Origin: CAVZCC01 sp963773765
Lineage (GTDB): Bacteria; Actinomycetota; Acidimicrobiia; Acidimicrobiales; Microtrichaceae
Reading direction: 5' to 3'
Length of the DNA stretch: 64,000 bases
NCBI GenBank assembly: GCA_963773765.1
Contig: CAVZCC010000005.1
Span: 434,001 to 498,000, forward strand
Part shown: positions 19,321 through 29,300 of the stretch, one piece after another
How positions within the stretch are numbered: the stretch's first letter is position 1
How the letters are laid out: each line of letters opens with the position of its first letter
Notes under the pieces: generated by a model
What the model saw: only the letters and a program-made list of their open reading frames with translations
Database searches by the model: none
Told to the model about the DNA's origin: nothing
Translations under genes and position numbers: made by a program

Positions 19321-19701
19321 TCAGCCCCCGGCGACGGCCACGGCCTGGGCCAGCGAGGTGGTGTGGGTGAGCGACAGGTGCCAACGGCCCACACCCAGCG
19401 CGGCGGCCCGCTCCAGGGCGCGGCCGTGCAGCACCACCTGCGGCGCCCCGGAGGGCTCCGACACCACCTCGATGTCGGTGAAGGCCATGGCCCCCATCCC
19501 CTGGCCCAATGCCTTCATGACGGACTCCTTGGCCGCGAAGCGCGCCGCCAGGTGGGGCAACGGGTCCCGGTGCCGGGCCAGTGCGGCCCGCTCGGCCGCG
19601 GTGAACAGGCGGTCGGCCAGCCCGGGTTGGCGGTCCAGCGCGTCGCGCAGGCGCTCGACCTCCACCAGATCGGTGCCGACCCCGAGCACGGCGTCGGTCA
19701 T
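19321..19701 (-). CDS. acpS: holo-[acyl-carrier-protein] synthase
   Basis: Transfers phosphopantetheine from CoA to acyl carrier protein. At 126 aa it is standard. The metal-binding residues are in VLGVGTDLVEVERL (Asp near residue 11) and ARFAAKESVMKALGQG (Glu near 58). LSLTHTTSLAQAVAVA near the end is also typical. The ATG overlaps the stop of the glmS-like gene (ATGA), so the two are translationally coupled. Confidence 0.95.
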   Translation of the reverse strand: MTDAVLGVGTDLVEVERLRDALDRQPGLADRLFTAAERAALARHRDPLPHLAARFAAKESVMKALGQGMGAMAFTDIEVVSEPSGAPQVVLHGRALERAAALGVGRWHLSLTHTTSLAQAVAVAGG

Positions 19702-22700
19702 GTCCGCCAGCGGTCGGCCAGGTCCAGGACGGGAACGGTGAGCAGGTCCGCCACCGACTGCTGGGCCAGCAGGTCCTCCCGGAAGACGTCCTCGGTCTCC
19801 GTCACGGCGTCCTTCAGCGCCTGGTAGCGGCGGCGGTACCCCTGCATGACGGCCCGGGCGGTCGCCGCCGGAAGCCGGTCGGCCAGGACCACGTGCAGGA
19901 GCTGGAGCCCCGTGGTCAGGCCGTCCTTGGTCTCCGGGACGATGATGACCAGTCGACCGTCGCTCCGGCCCCGGGCCACCATCAGCTCCTGCTCACGGGC
20001 CACCAGGGCCTTGGTCCCCCGCAGGCGGGAATCGCGGTCGACCCGGGACGCCAGCCCGGCCGAGACGCCCAGGCGGTCCAGCACCACCAGGGTGGCGCGG
20101 TCCAGGTCCTCGCCGTGCTCCACCGCGTAGCGGGTGGAGCCGGTGACCTCCACCACGGCCGGGTCGAGCTCGCCGAGGGACCGGAGCGTGGAGTACGTCA
20201 GGCGGTCCCGGGGGGAGCCCGCGTCGACCAGCGCCGCCACCAACGGCACCTGCAGCAACGACTCGTCACTGCGGCTGATGCCGACGGTGACGGTCTTGGC
20301 CTGGTGCTTGATGGCGTCCACCGGCCGGGTCAGCTCCTCGATGGCTGCGGTGAGGCCGGAGGTGAGGTCCTCCAGCACCACGCCCGGCGTGCCCACCTTG
20401 CCGAACTCCAGCTGGTAGCCGTCCAGCGGGCTGGTCCCGAGCGCATAGCGGACCTGGCCCGCCAGCCTCACCGCGGTGCCGGCCTCCAGGTGGCCGTTGT
20501 AGGCGCCGGAGCGCAGGCCGTCCAGGAACGTGCCGACCTGCGGGGTGATCACCGGCCGGAGGCGGCGGAGCAGGCCCTCCCCGGCCCGGGTGTCACCGGC
20601 ATCGTGGCGGGTGGCCACCACGGCCTCGTCGATGGCGGCACGGGCCTCCCGCAACGGTCGGGCCTGGGCATCGATGGCCAGCGCCGCCTCGTAGCCGAAC
20701 AGGTGCCCCACCATGGTGGCCAGGACGAAGCCCAGCCGGGGGTGCGTCTCCGGCACGGCCAGGACGGCGAGCGCCGCGGTGAAGGCCCGGTCCCCCTCCG
20801 AGGCGATCACGATGGGGGCGGCCTTGTGGGCCCGGAAGATGGCGACCTCCTTGGCCACGTCGTCCGCGGTGGAGCCCACCAGTCCCGCCGCGCACACCAG
20901 GATCATCGGCTCGCAGGACAGGTCGATGTGCTTCTTGTCCTCGGTGGCGTCGCAGGCGATGGACTTGTAGCAGAGCTCGGACAGCTTGATCCGCAGCTCC
21001 CGGGCCGCGATCTGGTTCACGCCGTTGCCGACGATGGCCCAGTACCGACGGCTGGGGGCGAAGGTGCGTGCCGCGTCCGCGATGGCCGGCCGGGTGGCCA
21101 GCGTCGCCTCCAGGGCGGCGGGCACGTCCCGCAACGAGCGGAGCAGCGCCTGCTCGTCGGGGTGGTCGGTGGTGCGGGCGCCGGGGACGTCCGCGGCCAC
21201 GGCGTAGCCCAGCAGCAGTCCGGCCGCGACCTGGGCGTAGAAGGCCTTGGTCGAGGCGACGCTCATCTCCACGTCGCGTCCGTCGGAGGTGTAGAGCACC
21301 CCGTCGGACTTGTCGGTGAGGTCGCTGTTGCGCCGGTTGACGATGGAGACCACCAGCGCGCCGCGGGACCGGATCAGGTCCACGGTCCGGTTGGTGTCGG
21401 TGGTGGTGCCGGACTGGCTGATGGCGACGGCCAGCGTGTCGGACATGTCGGCCCGGAGTCGGAACCCGGACAGCTCGGTGGCGGGCAGGGCCTCGACCCG
21501 GACCGGCGTCTCGGCCAGCAGTTCGGTGAGGTGCTGCGCCAGGCTCTGGCCCGCCACCGCCGCCGTGCCCTGGCCGATCACCAGCACCCGCTCGATCCGC
21601 CCCGAGCGCAGGCCGTCGCGGACCGCCGGCGGCACGGTGTCGCCACCGAGCTCCACCCGGAACATCCCGTCGGCCTCGACCAGCTTGCCCCGCAGGGTCT
21701 TGCGGAAGGACGCGGGGGCGTCGGTGATCTCCTTGAGCAGGAAGTGCGGGAACGGTCCCCGGTCGATGTCACGGGTGGTGATCTGCGCCGTGGACAGGTC
21801 TGCCTCGGTGACCGGCAGGTCCGTGCCGTCGTAGGACCGGCGGATGATCCCGTCCACCGTGCCGGCGGCCGCGGCCACCAGTTCCACGATCTGGCCCCGG
21901 CTCCCGGTCGGGTTGTCCGGGTCCGCCGGCGTCTCGCCGTCCATGCGCAGGTAGCTCGACGTCTCCTCCACCACGCCGTAGGGCTCCGAGGCGACGATGA
22001 AGGCGTCCTCGGCCAGGCCCACGTACAGCGCCTGTCCGCTGCCGCGGAGGGCCAGGAACAGGCGGTCCGGGGCCGAGGTGGTGGCGGCGCCGATGGCGAC
22101 GGATCCGTCCAGGCGGGCGACGGTCTCCCGGAAGGCCACCGCCGGGCCCCGGCCGTCGGCCAGGCCGTGGCTCATGAGTGTGGGGATCACCTTGGCGTCG
22201 GTGGTGATCTCCGGCAGCACCGCCAGCCCGTCGGACACGGTGAGGTCGGCGTAGTTGTCCACGTCGCCGTTGAGCACCGCGGTGGCGAAGGGGCCGTTCG
22301 AGCGCTCCACCTCCTCGGAGGACTGGGGGTGGGCATTGGGCTCCGAGATGATGCCGATGGAGGCCCAGCGGGTGTGGCCGAGGACGATGCCCTCCACCTC
22401 CGGTGAGGCCAGGGCCAGCTGCAGGAGCTCGTCGGTGCACAACCCGTTGCGCAGGGCCGCGGTGTTGTCCCCCAGCTCGCCGATCTCCGCCGCGGCCTTG
22501 TGGACGATGACCAGCACACCGTCGGCCAGCCGGGCCGATCCGCCGGTGAAGGCCGGATGGTCCCGGTCGGCCAGGGAGCGGGCGACGACGGGGTCCGACG
22601 GGTCCAGCCCGTGGCCGGTGAGCTGCACCTCCAGGCCGGCGGAGTCCCGTCCCCGGACCTCGAGTCGGTCCAGCGCCGAGAGGGCCTGGTGCAGGCTGAA

Positions 22701-23154
22701 CAGGACCGCCAGCCCGGCGGTGCTCGTGTCCCCTCCCCCGAGCGCCTGCACCTCGGCCGCGGCCCGGAGGCGGTCCCGGCGGATGGCCCACAGGGCGTCC
22801 TTGCCCCGGATCAGTGCGGCGTTGGTGGCCTCCAGCTCCGAGGGCTCCAGGAGTTGGTGCGGGTCGTCCAGGGCTGCCTCCACCGTTGCCGCCAGCTCGG
22901 CCAGGTCCTCGGCCACGGCGGCGATGCGGGCGGCGCCGGCGGTGTCATCCACCATGGACACCAGGCCGGGCACGCCCCGCAGGGTGCGGTCGACGCCCTC
23001 GAGCGTCCTCCGCGGCCCGCTCGAGCCGGGCCCGGCGGTCCGCTGCAGCCGGGTCCAGCAGCCCTCGCACACCCTCGAGGGTGTCCAGCAGCGGTCCCAG
23101 CGGCACGGCTGGGCGGGTCGGTTGACGTCGGACGACGGCGATGATTCCGCACAT
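19698..23154 (-). CDS. glmS: GlmS-like glutamine--fructose-6-phosphate aminotransferase, oversized, one frameshift
   Basis: Would make glucosamine-6-phosphate for peptidoglycan. MCGIIAVV at 23154 places the catalytic Cys2; AGGAGG lies upstream. One extra base near 23007 breaks the frame. Instead of reaching RGYDSAG by residue 30, about 120 helical residues intervene before LDRLEVRGRDSAG. HTRWASIG, LNGDVDNYADL (for usual HNGIIENY), both SIS domains (AISQSGTTTDTNRT, ASTKAFYAQVAAG; VGNGVNQIAARELRIKLSEL) and the usual GlmS end (RPVDAIKHQAKTVTV) follow. A further 185-residue tail with no family I know closes the protein. Total is about 1150 residues against about 610 for ordinary GlmS. Neighbours glmM and acpS support a cell-wall role; activity cannot be taken for granted. 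Confidence 0.82.
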
Positions 23155-23290
23155 ACGGGGCCTGGCCTCCTGAGGGGTTGAACGAGTGTACGGGGTGACC
23201 GGTGGGCGCCGGAAGCGCCCCCGTTCCCGCGGACCCGGGCGCCGGAGCCGGCACCTACAGTGTCGGCCTCCCCTCGCGAACCGGACGGAC

Positions 23291-24028
23291 ATGACCTACT
23301 GCATCGCCCTGCGCCTGGACGAAGGCCTGGTGTTCCTGGCCGACACCCGCACCAACGCCGGTGTCGACAACGTCAGCACCTACCGGAAGCTGCACGTCTT
23401 CCGACCGGCCGCCGACCGGATCTTCGTGCTGCAGTCGGCCGGCAACCTGGCCTCGACCCAGCAGGTCCTGGACCGCATCGAGGCCGACCTGGCCGACCCC
23501 GACGGGGAGGGCCTGTCCACCGTGGCCGGGCTGGCCGACGCCGCGCTCTACGTCGGCCGCCTGTCGCGCGAGGTGGCCGACCAGCACCGGACCGCCCTGG
23601 ACCGGGTCGGGGCCGACGGTACGTCCAGCTTCATCCTGGGCGGCCAGGTGGCCGGGACCCGTCCGGACGTGCTCCTGGTGTACCCGGAGGGCAACTACAT
23701 CCGGGCCAGCGACGACCGGCCCTTCCTCCAGATCGGTGAGACCAAGTACGGCAAGCTCATGCTGGAGCTCGCCGTCGGGGGCCGGGTCAACATGGAGGAC
23801 GCCACCAAGGTCGCGCTGTCCTCCATGATCTCCACCGCCCACGCCAACCTGTCGGTGGGGCCGCCCTACGACCTGGCGCTCTACCGCAACGGGTCCTTCG
23901 AGCTGGCCGAGGCCCGCATCGAGGAGGGCTCCCCGGTGCTGGTGGCCATCCAGGAGCGATGGACCCGCCACCTGCTCGACGCGGTGGCGGACCTGCCGGA
24001 CCTGGACCCCGCCATCTTCGGCCCCTGA
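23291..24028 (+). CDS. Anbu-type proteasome-like peptidase (Ntn hydrolase)
   Basis: Matches Anbu (ancestral beta subunit / BPH): MTYCIALRLDEGLVFLADTR with the predicted nucleophile Thr2 exposed when Met1 is removed. NAGVDNVSTYRKLHVF, FVLQSAGNLASTQQVLDRI and SFILGGQVAG follow. It is 245 aa, the family size. Anbu assembles into open helical rings and its substrate is unsettled. In other bacteria it sits with circularly permuted ATP-grasp, alpha-E and transglutaminase-like genes; none is next to it here. It lies alone on the plus strand, divergent from glmS and convergent with glmM (18-base gap). ATG at 23291 is chosen because Thr2 requires it. Confidence 0.88.
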   Translation: MTYCIALRLDEGLVFLADTRTNAGVDNVSTYRKLHVFRPAADRIFVLQSAGNLASTQQVLDRIEADLADPDGEGLSTVAGLADAALYVGRLSREVADQHRTALDRVGADGTSSFILGGQVAGTRPDVLLVYPEGNYIRASDDRPFLQIGETKYGKLMLELAVGGRVNMEDATKVALSSMISTAHANLSVGPPYDLALYRNGSFELAEARIEEGSPVLVAIQERWTRHLLDAVADLPDLDPAIFGP

Positions 24029-24046
24029 CCGGGCCCGGCGACCCGT

Positions 24047-25402
24047 TCAGCGGGTGAGCTGCTCCACGGCGGCCACCAGCCGCTGGGCCACCTCGGTGGC
24101 CTGCTCGGCCGTGGGTGCCTCCGCCATGACCCGGACCACCGGCTCGGTCCCGGACGGCCGGAGCAGCACCCGTCCCGTGCCGGCCAGGTCCGACTCCACG
24201 GCTGCGATCTGCGGCGCCAGTCGCTCGGCCACGTCGGGCATGGGTGCCGGGACGGCCACGTTGAGCAGCACCTGCGGGAGTCTGGTCATGGCGCCGGACG
24301 CCAGGTCGGCCAACGTGCGGCCGGACCGCACCAGGAGGTCCAGCAACACCACCGCGCTCAGCAGGCCGTCCCCGGTGGTGGACAACCCGCCGAACACGAT
24401 GTGGCCGGACTGCTCGCCACCCAGGGAGTAGCCGCCGTCGGCCATGGCCTCCAGCACGTAGCGGTCGCCGACCCTCGTCTCCACCACGGCGATGCCACCG
24501 GCCTCCATGGCCCGGCGGAAGCCCAGGTTGGACATCACCGTGACCACCACGGTGTCCCGCGCCAGCAGCCCCCTGGCCCGCAGGTCCGAGGCGCACAGGG
24601 CGATGATGTGGTCGCCGTCCACCAGCGACCCGGTGTGGTCCACCGCGGCCAGCCGGTCTGCGTCGCCGTCGAAGGCGATGCCGGCGTCGGCCCCGGAGGC
24701 CACCACGGCCTCCTGCAGCGGTCCGGGGTGGTTGGAGCCGCAGCCGTCGTTGATGTTGGTGCCGTCCGGCCGGGCCGACAGCACCTGGACCTCCGCCCCG
24801 AGGCGCCGGAGCACCTCCGGGCCGAGGGTGGAGTTGGAGCCGTTGGCGCAGTCCACCACCAGGCGCAGCCCGTCCAGGGTCCGCCCCTCCAGTGCGGCCA
24901 GCAGCCCCACGACGTAGTCCTCGACGAGCTGGGCATCGGGCTCCACCGTCCCGACACCGGCCCCGGTCGGGCCCCGGTGGTGGGCCGTTGCCAGCGCCTC
25001 GGCGATGGCGGCCTCCACCACGGCCTGCTCGTCGTCGGTCAGCTTGCGCCCACCCGGGGCGAACAACTTGATGCCGTTGTCCGGGTAGGGGTTGTGGGAG
25101 GCCGAGATCATGATGCCGACCACGCCGTCGCGGGCCGACCCACAGGCAACGGCCGGGGTGGGCACGACGCCCAGGAGCCGCGAGGTGGCCCCTTCGGCGC
25201 ACACCCCCGCCGCCACGGCGGACTCCAGCAGCGGGCCGGACCGCCGGGTGTCCCGGCCGATGAACACGTGGTCGGAGCCGAACACCCGGACCGCGGCGCG
25301 GCCGACGGCCAGGGCGATCTCCGGGGTGATGTCCGAGTTGGCCACCCCGCGCACGCCGTCGGTGCCGAAGCGGACCTCCGGTGCGGCGGGACCGTCACCC
25401 AT
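24047..25402 (-). CDS. glmM: phosphoglucosamine mutase
   Basis: Converts glucosamine-6-phosphate to glucosamine-1-phosphate on the way to UDP-GlcNAc. At 451 aa it is full length. RFGTDGVRGVAN is at the N-terminus. The phosphoserine loop is GIMISASHNPYPDNGIKLF (Ser near residue 103). The metal loop is AFDGDADRLAAVD (near 243), the sugar loop EQSGHIVFGG, and the phosphate-binding RPSGTEPVVRVMAEA lies near the end. It begins nine bases after the rpsI stop on the same strand, so it may be read through from the ribosomal operon. Confidence 0.96.
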   Translation of the reverse strand: MGDGPAAPEVRFGTDGVRGVANSDITPEIALAVGRAAVRVFGSDHVFIGRDTRRSGPLLESAVAAGVCAEGATSRLLGVVPTPAVACGSARDGVVGIMISASHNPYPDNGIKLFAPGGRKLTDDEQAVVEAAIAEALATAHHRGPTGAGVGTVEPDAQLVEDYVVGLLAALEGRTLDGLRLVVDCANGSNSTLGPEVLRRLGAEVQVLSARPDGTNINDGCGSNHPGPLQEAVVASGADAGIAFDGDADRLAAVDHTGSLVDGDHIIALCASDLRARGLLARDTVVVTVMSNLGFRRAMEAGGIAVVETRVGDRYVLEAMADGGYSLGGEQSGHIVFGGLSTTGDGLLSAVVLLDLLVRSGRTLADLASGAMTRLPQVLLNVAVPAPMPDVAERLAPQIAAVESDLAGTGRVLLRPSGTEPVVRVMAEAPTAEQATEVAQRLVAAVEQLTR

Positions 25403-25411
25403 GGGACGGAA

Positions 25412-25804
25412 TCAGCGCTTGGAGTACTGCGGGGCCTTGCGGGCCTTCTTGAGGCCGTACTTCTTGGATTCCTTCTCGCGGGCGTCGCGGGAGAGGAAGC
25501 CGGCCTTCTTGAGGGTGGGCCGCAGCTCCGGGTCCAGCTCGATGAGCGAGCGGGCGATGCCCAGGCGCACGGCACCGGCCTGGCCGGTCACACCGCCGCC
25601 GTGCAGCGTGGCGTCCACGTCGTAGACCTCACCGGTGCTGGTGATGCGCAGCGGCTCGGTGAGGATCATGCGGTGGGTCGCGTTCGGGAAGTAGTCCTCG
25701 ACGGGGCGCTTGTTGATGGTGATGACGCCGGTGCCGGGACGCAGGCGCACACGGGCGACGGCCCGCTTGCGACGACCGGTGGTCTGGGTGAGGGGTGTGC
25801 TCAT
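25412..25804 (-). CDS. rpsI: 30S ribosomal protein S9
   Basis: 130 aa. It shows GRRKRAVARVRLRPGTG at the start, HGGGVTGQAGAVRLGIARSL in the middle, and the conserved basic tail ending KAPQYSKR that reaches the P-site tRNA. Pairs with rplM just upstream (15-base gap), the invariant rplM-rpsI unit. Confidence 0.98.
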   Translation of the reverse strand: MSTPLTQTTGRRKRAVARVRLRPGTGVITINKRPVEDYFPNATHRMILTEPLRITSTGEVYDVDATLHGGGVTGQAGAVRLGIARSLIELDPELRPTLKKAGFLSRDAREKESKKYGLKKARKAPQYSKR

Positions 25805-25819
25805 TGTCTGGGTCTCCGG

Positions 25820-26269
25820 TTACGAACGCGCCCGGGCGTCGTCGAGGATGAGGGGCTGGGGACGCTGGGCTCCGTGCGGGTGGTCCGGCCCGGCGTACAC
25901 CTTGAGCTTCTTGAGCATCTGCCGGCCGAGCCGGTTCTTGGGGAGCATGCCCCGCACGGTGCGGCGCACGGCCTGCTCCGGCTTGGTGTCCAGCAGCGTG
26001 GCGTACGAGGTGGAGCGGATGCCACCCGGGTAGCCGGTGTGGTGGTACACCTGCTTGGCGTCGGCCTTGTTGGACGTGAGCACGACCTTGTCCGCGTTGA
26101 CGATGATGACGTGGTCACCGGTGTCCAGGTGCGGCGTGTAGGTGGTCTTGTGCTTGCCCCGCAGGACGCGGGCCACCTCGGTGGCCATGCGGCCGAGGGT
26201 CAGGCCCTCGGCGTCCACGACGTGCCAGGCGCGTTCGATCTCGTTTGCACTGGGCGAATACGTGCGCAC
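25820..26269 (-). CDS. rplM: 50S ribosomal protein L13
   Basis: RTYSPSANEIERAWHVVDAE, GRMATEVARVLRGKHKTTY and GMLPKNRLGRQMLKKLKVY identify L13. I chose GTG 26269, which gives 149 aa and aligns with the actinobacterial start; AGAGAG lies eight bases upstream. A GTG at 26278 would add three residues, and a longer open frame to 26341 is unlikely to be translated. Confidence 0.96.
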   Translation of the reverse strand: MRTYSPSANEIERAWHVVDAEGLTLGRMATEVARVLRGKHKTTYTPHLDTGDHVIIVNADKVVLTSNKADAKQVYHHTGYPGGIRSTSYATLLDTKPEQAVRRTVRGMLPKNRLGRQMLKKLKVYAGPDHPHGAQRPQPLILDDARARS

Positions 26270-26354
26270 TGCGCTCACTCTCTTCGTTGGGCGTCCGTCC
26301 GGTCCACTGGACCTGGCGACGGTGGACCGGACCGGGAACACGATCGTCCACCGG

Positions 26355-27290
26355 TCATTGCTCGGGCCGACGGGTCAGCGTACCGGGCGTCCCCGCCCCC
26401 GGCAAGCCCGGGTCCGGGTACCCGACCTCCCACAGGGTCAGCCCCCGCGGTGGCGCCAACTGGCCGATGGTGGAGCGGTCACGGGCCTCCACCGCCGCCT
26501 GCACGTCGGCCGGGGGCCGCCGCCCCTTCCCCACGTCCACCAGCAGGCCCACGATGCTGCGCACCATCTGGTGGCAGAAGGCCGAGGCGGAGATGGTGAA
26601 CTGCAGCAGGCCGGGCTCGTCGGTGACCTCGTGCCACTCGGCCCGGCGCACGTGGCGGACCAGCGGACCCTCCAGGCCCTTCGGCCGGCGGCAGAAGGAC
26701 GTGAAGTCGTGCTGGCCCAGCAACGGGATGCAGGCCTCGGCCAGGGCGGCCCGGTCCATCGGGTCCGGCACCCACCAGCTGGTGGCGGCCAGGAAGGGGT
26801 CCGGCACGTCCCGGTTGAGCACCAGGTAGTGGTACGTCCGCGACACGGCGGAGAACCGCGCGTCGAGGTCGGCGGGCACCACGTCTGCCTCCCGGACCAC
26901 GATCCGCGGGCCCAGGAGGCCGTTGAGGGCGTCGCGCAGGCGCCCGGGTTCCATGTCGGACACGGTGTCGAAGGTGACGACCTGGCCCCGGGCGTGGACG
27001 CCGCGGTCGGTCCGACCGGCGCAGGTGAGCGTGACCGGGTGGCGCAGCACCCGCTCCATGGCCCGGCGCATGTCGCCGGCGACGGTCGGGACGGGGACCC
27101 CCCGGTTCTCGGCGAAGCCGTGGTAGTCCGTGCCGTCGTAGGCCACCAGCAACCGCAGGCGACGCGACGGGTGCGGCGGCACGCTGGACGGTACGGCCGC
27201 TCCGGGGGCCTCCGCGGACGCTCCCTCCCCGGACGCTCCCTCCCCGGACGCGACGGGACCGCCCACCGGGGGCGGTCCGTCGGAGGTCAT
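26355..27290 (-). CDS. truA: tRNA pseudouridine(38-40) synthase
   Basis: Modifies the anticodon arm of many tRNAs. The catalytic Asp is in CAGRTDRGVHARGQVV. LVAYDGTDYHGF opens the enzyme domain at about residue 48 and FCHQMVRSIVGLLVDVGKG is near the end. The first 45 residues are a Gly/Ala/Ser/Glu-rich leader encoded partly by a 15-base tandem repeat (27216-27250), so the true start may lie further in. It sits between rplQ and rplM as in other actinobacteria. Confidence 0.95.
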   Translation of the reverse strand: MTSDGPPPVGGPVASGEGASGEGASAEAPGAAVPSSVPPHPSRRLRLLVAYDGTDYHGFAENRGVPVPTVAGDMRRAMERVLRHPVTLTCAGRTDRGVHARGQVVTFDTVSDMEPGRLRDALNGLLGPRIVVREADVVPADLDARFSAVSRTYHYLVLNRDVPDPFLAATSWWVPDPMDRAALAEACIPLLGQHDFTSFCRRPKGLEGPLVRHVRRAEWHEVTDEPGLLQFTISASAFCHQMVRSIVGLLVDVGKGRRPPADVQAAVEARDRSTIGQLAPPRGLTLWEVGYPDPGLPGAGTPGTLTRRPEQ

Positions 27291-27312
27291 GAGGCCGGGG
27301 CGGCCGCTGGGC

Positions 27313-27669
27313 TCAGACGAGCTCCAGCTTGGCCATGGGGGCCTTGTCGCCCTGGCGGGTGCCGAGCTTCAGGATGCGGGTGTAGCCGCCGGGACGGTCC
27401 GCGTAGCGGGGCCCGACCTCGTCCATGAGCTTGGCGGCGATCTCCTGGTCACCGATGTAGGCCAGGATCAGGCGGTGGTTGTGCAGGCCGCCCTTCTTGG
27501 CCTTGGTGATGATCTTCTCCGCGATGGGGCGCACGGCCTTGGCCTTGGCCTCCGTGGTGACGATGCCGGTGGGCGAGGCCACCAGCGATGCGACCAGGTT
27601 GGCCATGATCAGCCGCTGGTGCTGGCTGTTCCCGCCGAAACGGCGGCCCTTCTTCGGTGTTGCTGGCAT
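27313..27669 (-). CDS. rplQ: 50S ribosomal protein L17
   Basis: 118 aa, actinobacterial short form. MPATPKKGRRFGGNSQHQRL, then LVASLVASPTGIVTTEAKAK and YADRPGGYTRILKLGTRQGD, are diagnostic. Last gene of the alpha operon after rpoA, followed by truA. Confidence 0.98.
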   Translation of the reverse strand: MPATPKKGRRFGGNSQHQRLIMANLVASLVASPTGIVTTEAKAKAVRPIAEKIITKAKKGGLHNHRLILAYIGDQEIAAKLMDEVGPRYADRPGGYTRILKLGTRQGDKAPMAKLELV

Positions 27670-27690
27670 GACAGGTTCTCCGGCAGTTGG

Positions 27691-28626
27691 TCAGTCGCGG
27701 CCGCGGAGCGACAGGCCCCGCTCGTCGAGCTTGACGATGACTTCGTCGAGGGACTTCTGGCCGAAGTTGGTGATGGCCAGCAGGTCGTCCTCGCTCTTCT
27801 GGAGCAGTTCGCCCACGGTGTTGACCTGGGCCCGCTTCAGGCAGTTGCGGGGCCGCTCGGACAGGTCCAGCTCCTCGATGGCGAGCTCCAGGTCCGGCGA
27901 GGTGGCCACGGCGGTGGTGGCCTCCGTGAGGGTCAGCCCCTCCGGCTCGTCCGACATCTGCTCGACCAGCTCCACCAGGGCCTTGAGCGTGGCGCCGGCC
28001 GAGGCCAGCACGTCACGGGGGGTCATGGAGGAGTCGGTCTCGATGTCCAGGACCAGGCGGTCGTAGTTGGTGGACTGCTCCACGCGGGTGGGCTCCACCG
28101 AGAAGGTGACGCGGCGCACCGGCGAGAAGATGGCGTCGATGGGGATGACGCCGATGGTGGTGGTGGTCCGGCCCAGTGCCGACAGGTAGCCCTTGCCCCG
28201 GTCCACGGTGAGGTCCACCGCCAGGCGGGCCTTGCCGTTCAGGGTGGCGATGTGGAGGTCCGGGTTGAGGATCTCCACGTCGGAGTTGGCCTGGATGTCG
28301 GCCGCGGTGACCTCGGCCGGGCCGCGGACGTCCAGTCGGAGGGTGACCGGGTCCTCGGCCTGGGAGGTGAGGACCACGTCCTTCAGGTTGAGGATGATGT
28401 CGGTGACGTCCTCGGTGACACCCTGCAGGGTGTCGAACTCGTGGAGGGCGTCATCGAAGCGGACCTCGGTGATGGCGGCCCCGGGAATGGAGGAGAGCAG
28501 GGTCCGACGCAGGGAGTTGCCCAGCGTGTGACCGAAACCGGGCTCCAACGGGCTGATGGCGAACCGCTGACGGTTGCCTTCCTCCTCGTCGATTGCCTCC
28601 ACGGTCGGGCGTTGGATGACGAGCAT
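27691..28626 (-). CDS. rpoA: RNA polymerase alpha subunit
   Basis: 311 aa. The assembly domain has FGHTLGNSLRRTLLSSIPG and the insert with RTTTTIGVIPIDAIFSPV. The C-terminal domain carries SERPRNCLKRAQVNTVGELL and ITNFGQKSLDEV, which contact UP elements and activators. Lies between rpsD and rplQ. Confidence 0.98.
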   Translation of the reverse strand: MLVIQRPTVEAIDEEEGNRQRFAISPLEPGFGHTLGNSLRRTLLSSIPGAAITEVRFDDALHEFDTLQGVTEDVTDIILNLKDVVLTSQAEDPVTLRLDVRGPAEVTAADIQANSDVEILNPDLHIATLNGKARLAVDLTVDRGKGYLSALGRTTTTIGVIPIDAIFSPVRRVTFSVEPTRVEQSTNYDRLVLDIETDSSMTPRDVLASAGATLKALVELVEQMSDEPEGLTLTEATTAVATSPDLELAIEELDLSERPRNCLKRAQVNTVGELLQKSEDDLLAITNFGQKSLDEVIVKLDERGLSLRGRD

Positions 28627-28679
28627 CTGATGCGTACCTCGGAAATGCGGCGGGCGGGTGGTGGGCGGGTGGCTCTGGA

Positions 28680-29297
28680 TTACTTGGAGTAGAGCTCGAC
28701 GATGAGCTGCTCGCGGACGGGCACGTCGATGTGCTCGCGGAGCGGCAGCTCGCGGACGGTGATCTCCTGGCCGCCGTCACCGGACTCGAGCCACGGGGGC
28801 GGGGTCCGGTCGAGGGTGTCCATGTTCCACTGGACGACGAGCATCTGGCGGGACTTGTCCCGCAGCCGGACGACGTCGCCCTTGCGGACCCGGAAGCTGG
28901 GGATGTTGACGCGCTTGCCGTTGACCTCGACGTGTCCGTGGTTCACGAACTGGCGGGCCTGGGGGCGGGTGGCACCCCATCCGGCGCGGTACACGACGTT
29001 GTCCAGGCGCTGCTCACAGAAGCGGAGCAGGTTCTCGCCGGTCACGCCCTGACGGCGGTTGGCCTCTTCGTAGAGGTTCCGGAACTGCTTCTCGGTCATG
29101 CCGTAGGAGAAGCGGGCCTTCTGCTTCTCCTGGAGCTGCAGGAGGTACTCGCTGACGTTGCCGCGGCGACGGGTGCGGCCGTGGTCGCCCGGAGGGTAGG
29201 GACGCTTCTCCATGGCGACGTTCTCGCCCTTGGTGCCCCAGATGTTGGTGCCGAGGCGGCGCGAGACGCGCGCCCGGGGGCCGGTGTATCGGGACAT
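28680..29297 (-). CDS. rpsD: 30S ribosomal protein S4
   Basis: 205 aa. MSRYTGPRARVSRRLGTN at the start, GVTGENLLRFCEQRLDNVVY, and the S4 RNA-binding segment RQFVNHGHVEVNGKRVNIPS. The N-terminal zinc Cys set found in some S4 forms is absent. Primary 16S-binding protein, and in many bacteria the autoregulator of the alpha operon. Confidence 0.98.
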   Translation of the reverse strand: MSRYTGPRARVSRRLGTNIWGTKGENVAMEKRPYPPGDHGRTRRRGNVSEYLLQLQEKQKARFSYGMTEKQFRNLYEEANRRQGVTGENLLRFCEQRLDNVVYRAGWGATRPQARQFVNHGHVEVNGKRVNIPSFRVRKGDVVRLRDKSRQMLVVQWNMDTLDRTPPPWLESGDGGQEITVRELPLREHIDVPVREQLIVELYSK

Positions 29298-29300
29298 GGT

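Noticed and set aside
27216..27250. 15-base tandem repeat as a mobile or CRISPR-like repeat
   Set aside because: Only 2.3 copies, in frame, encoding a Gly/Glu/Ala leader of truA.
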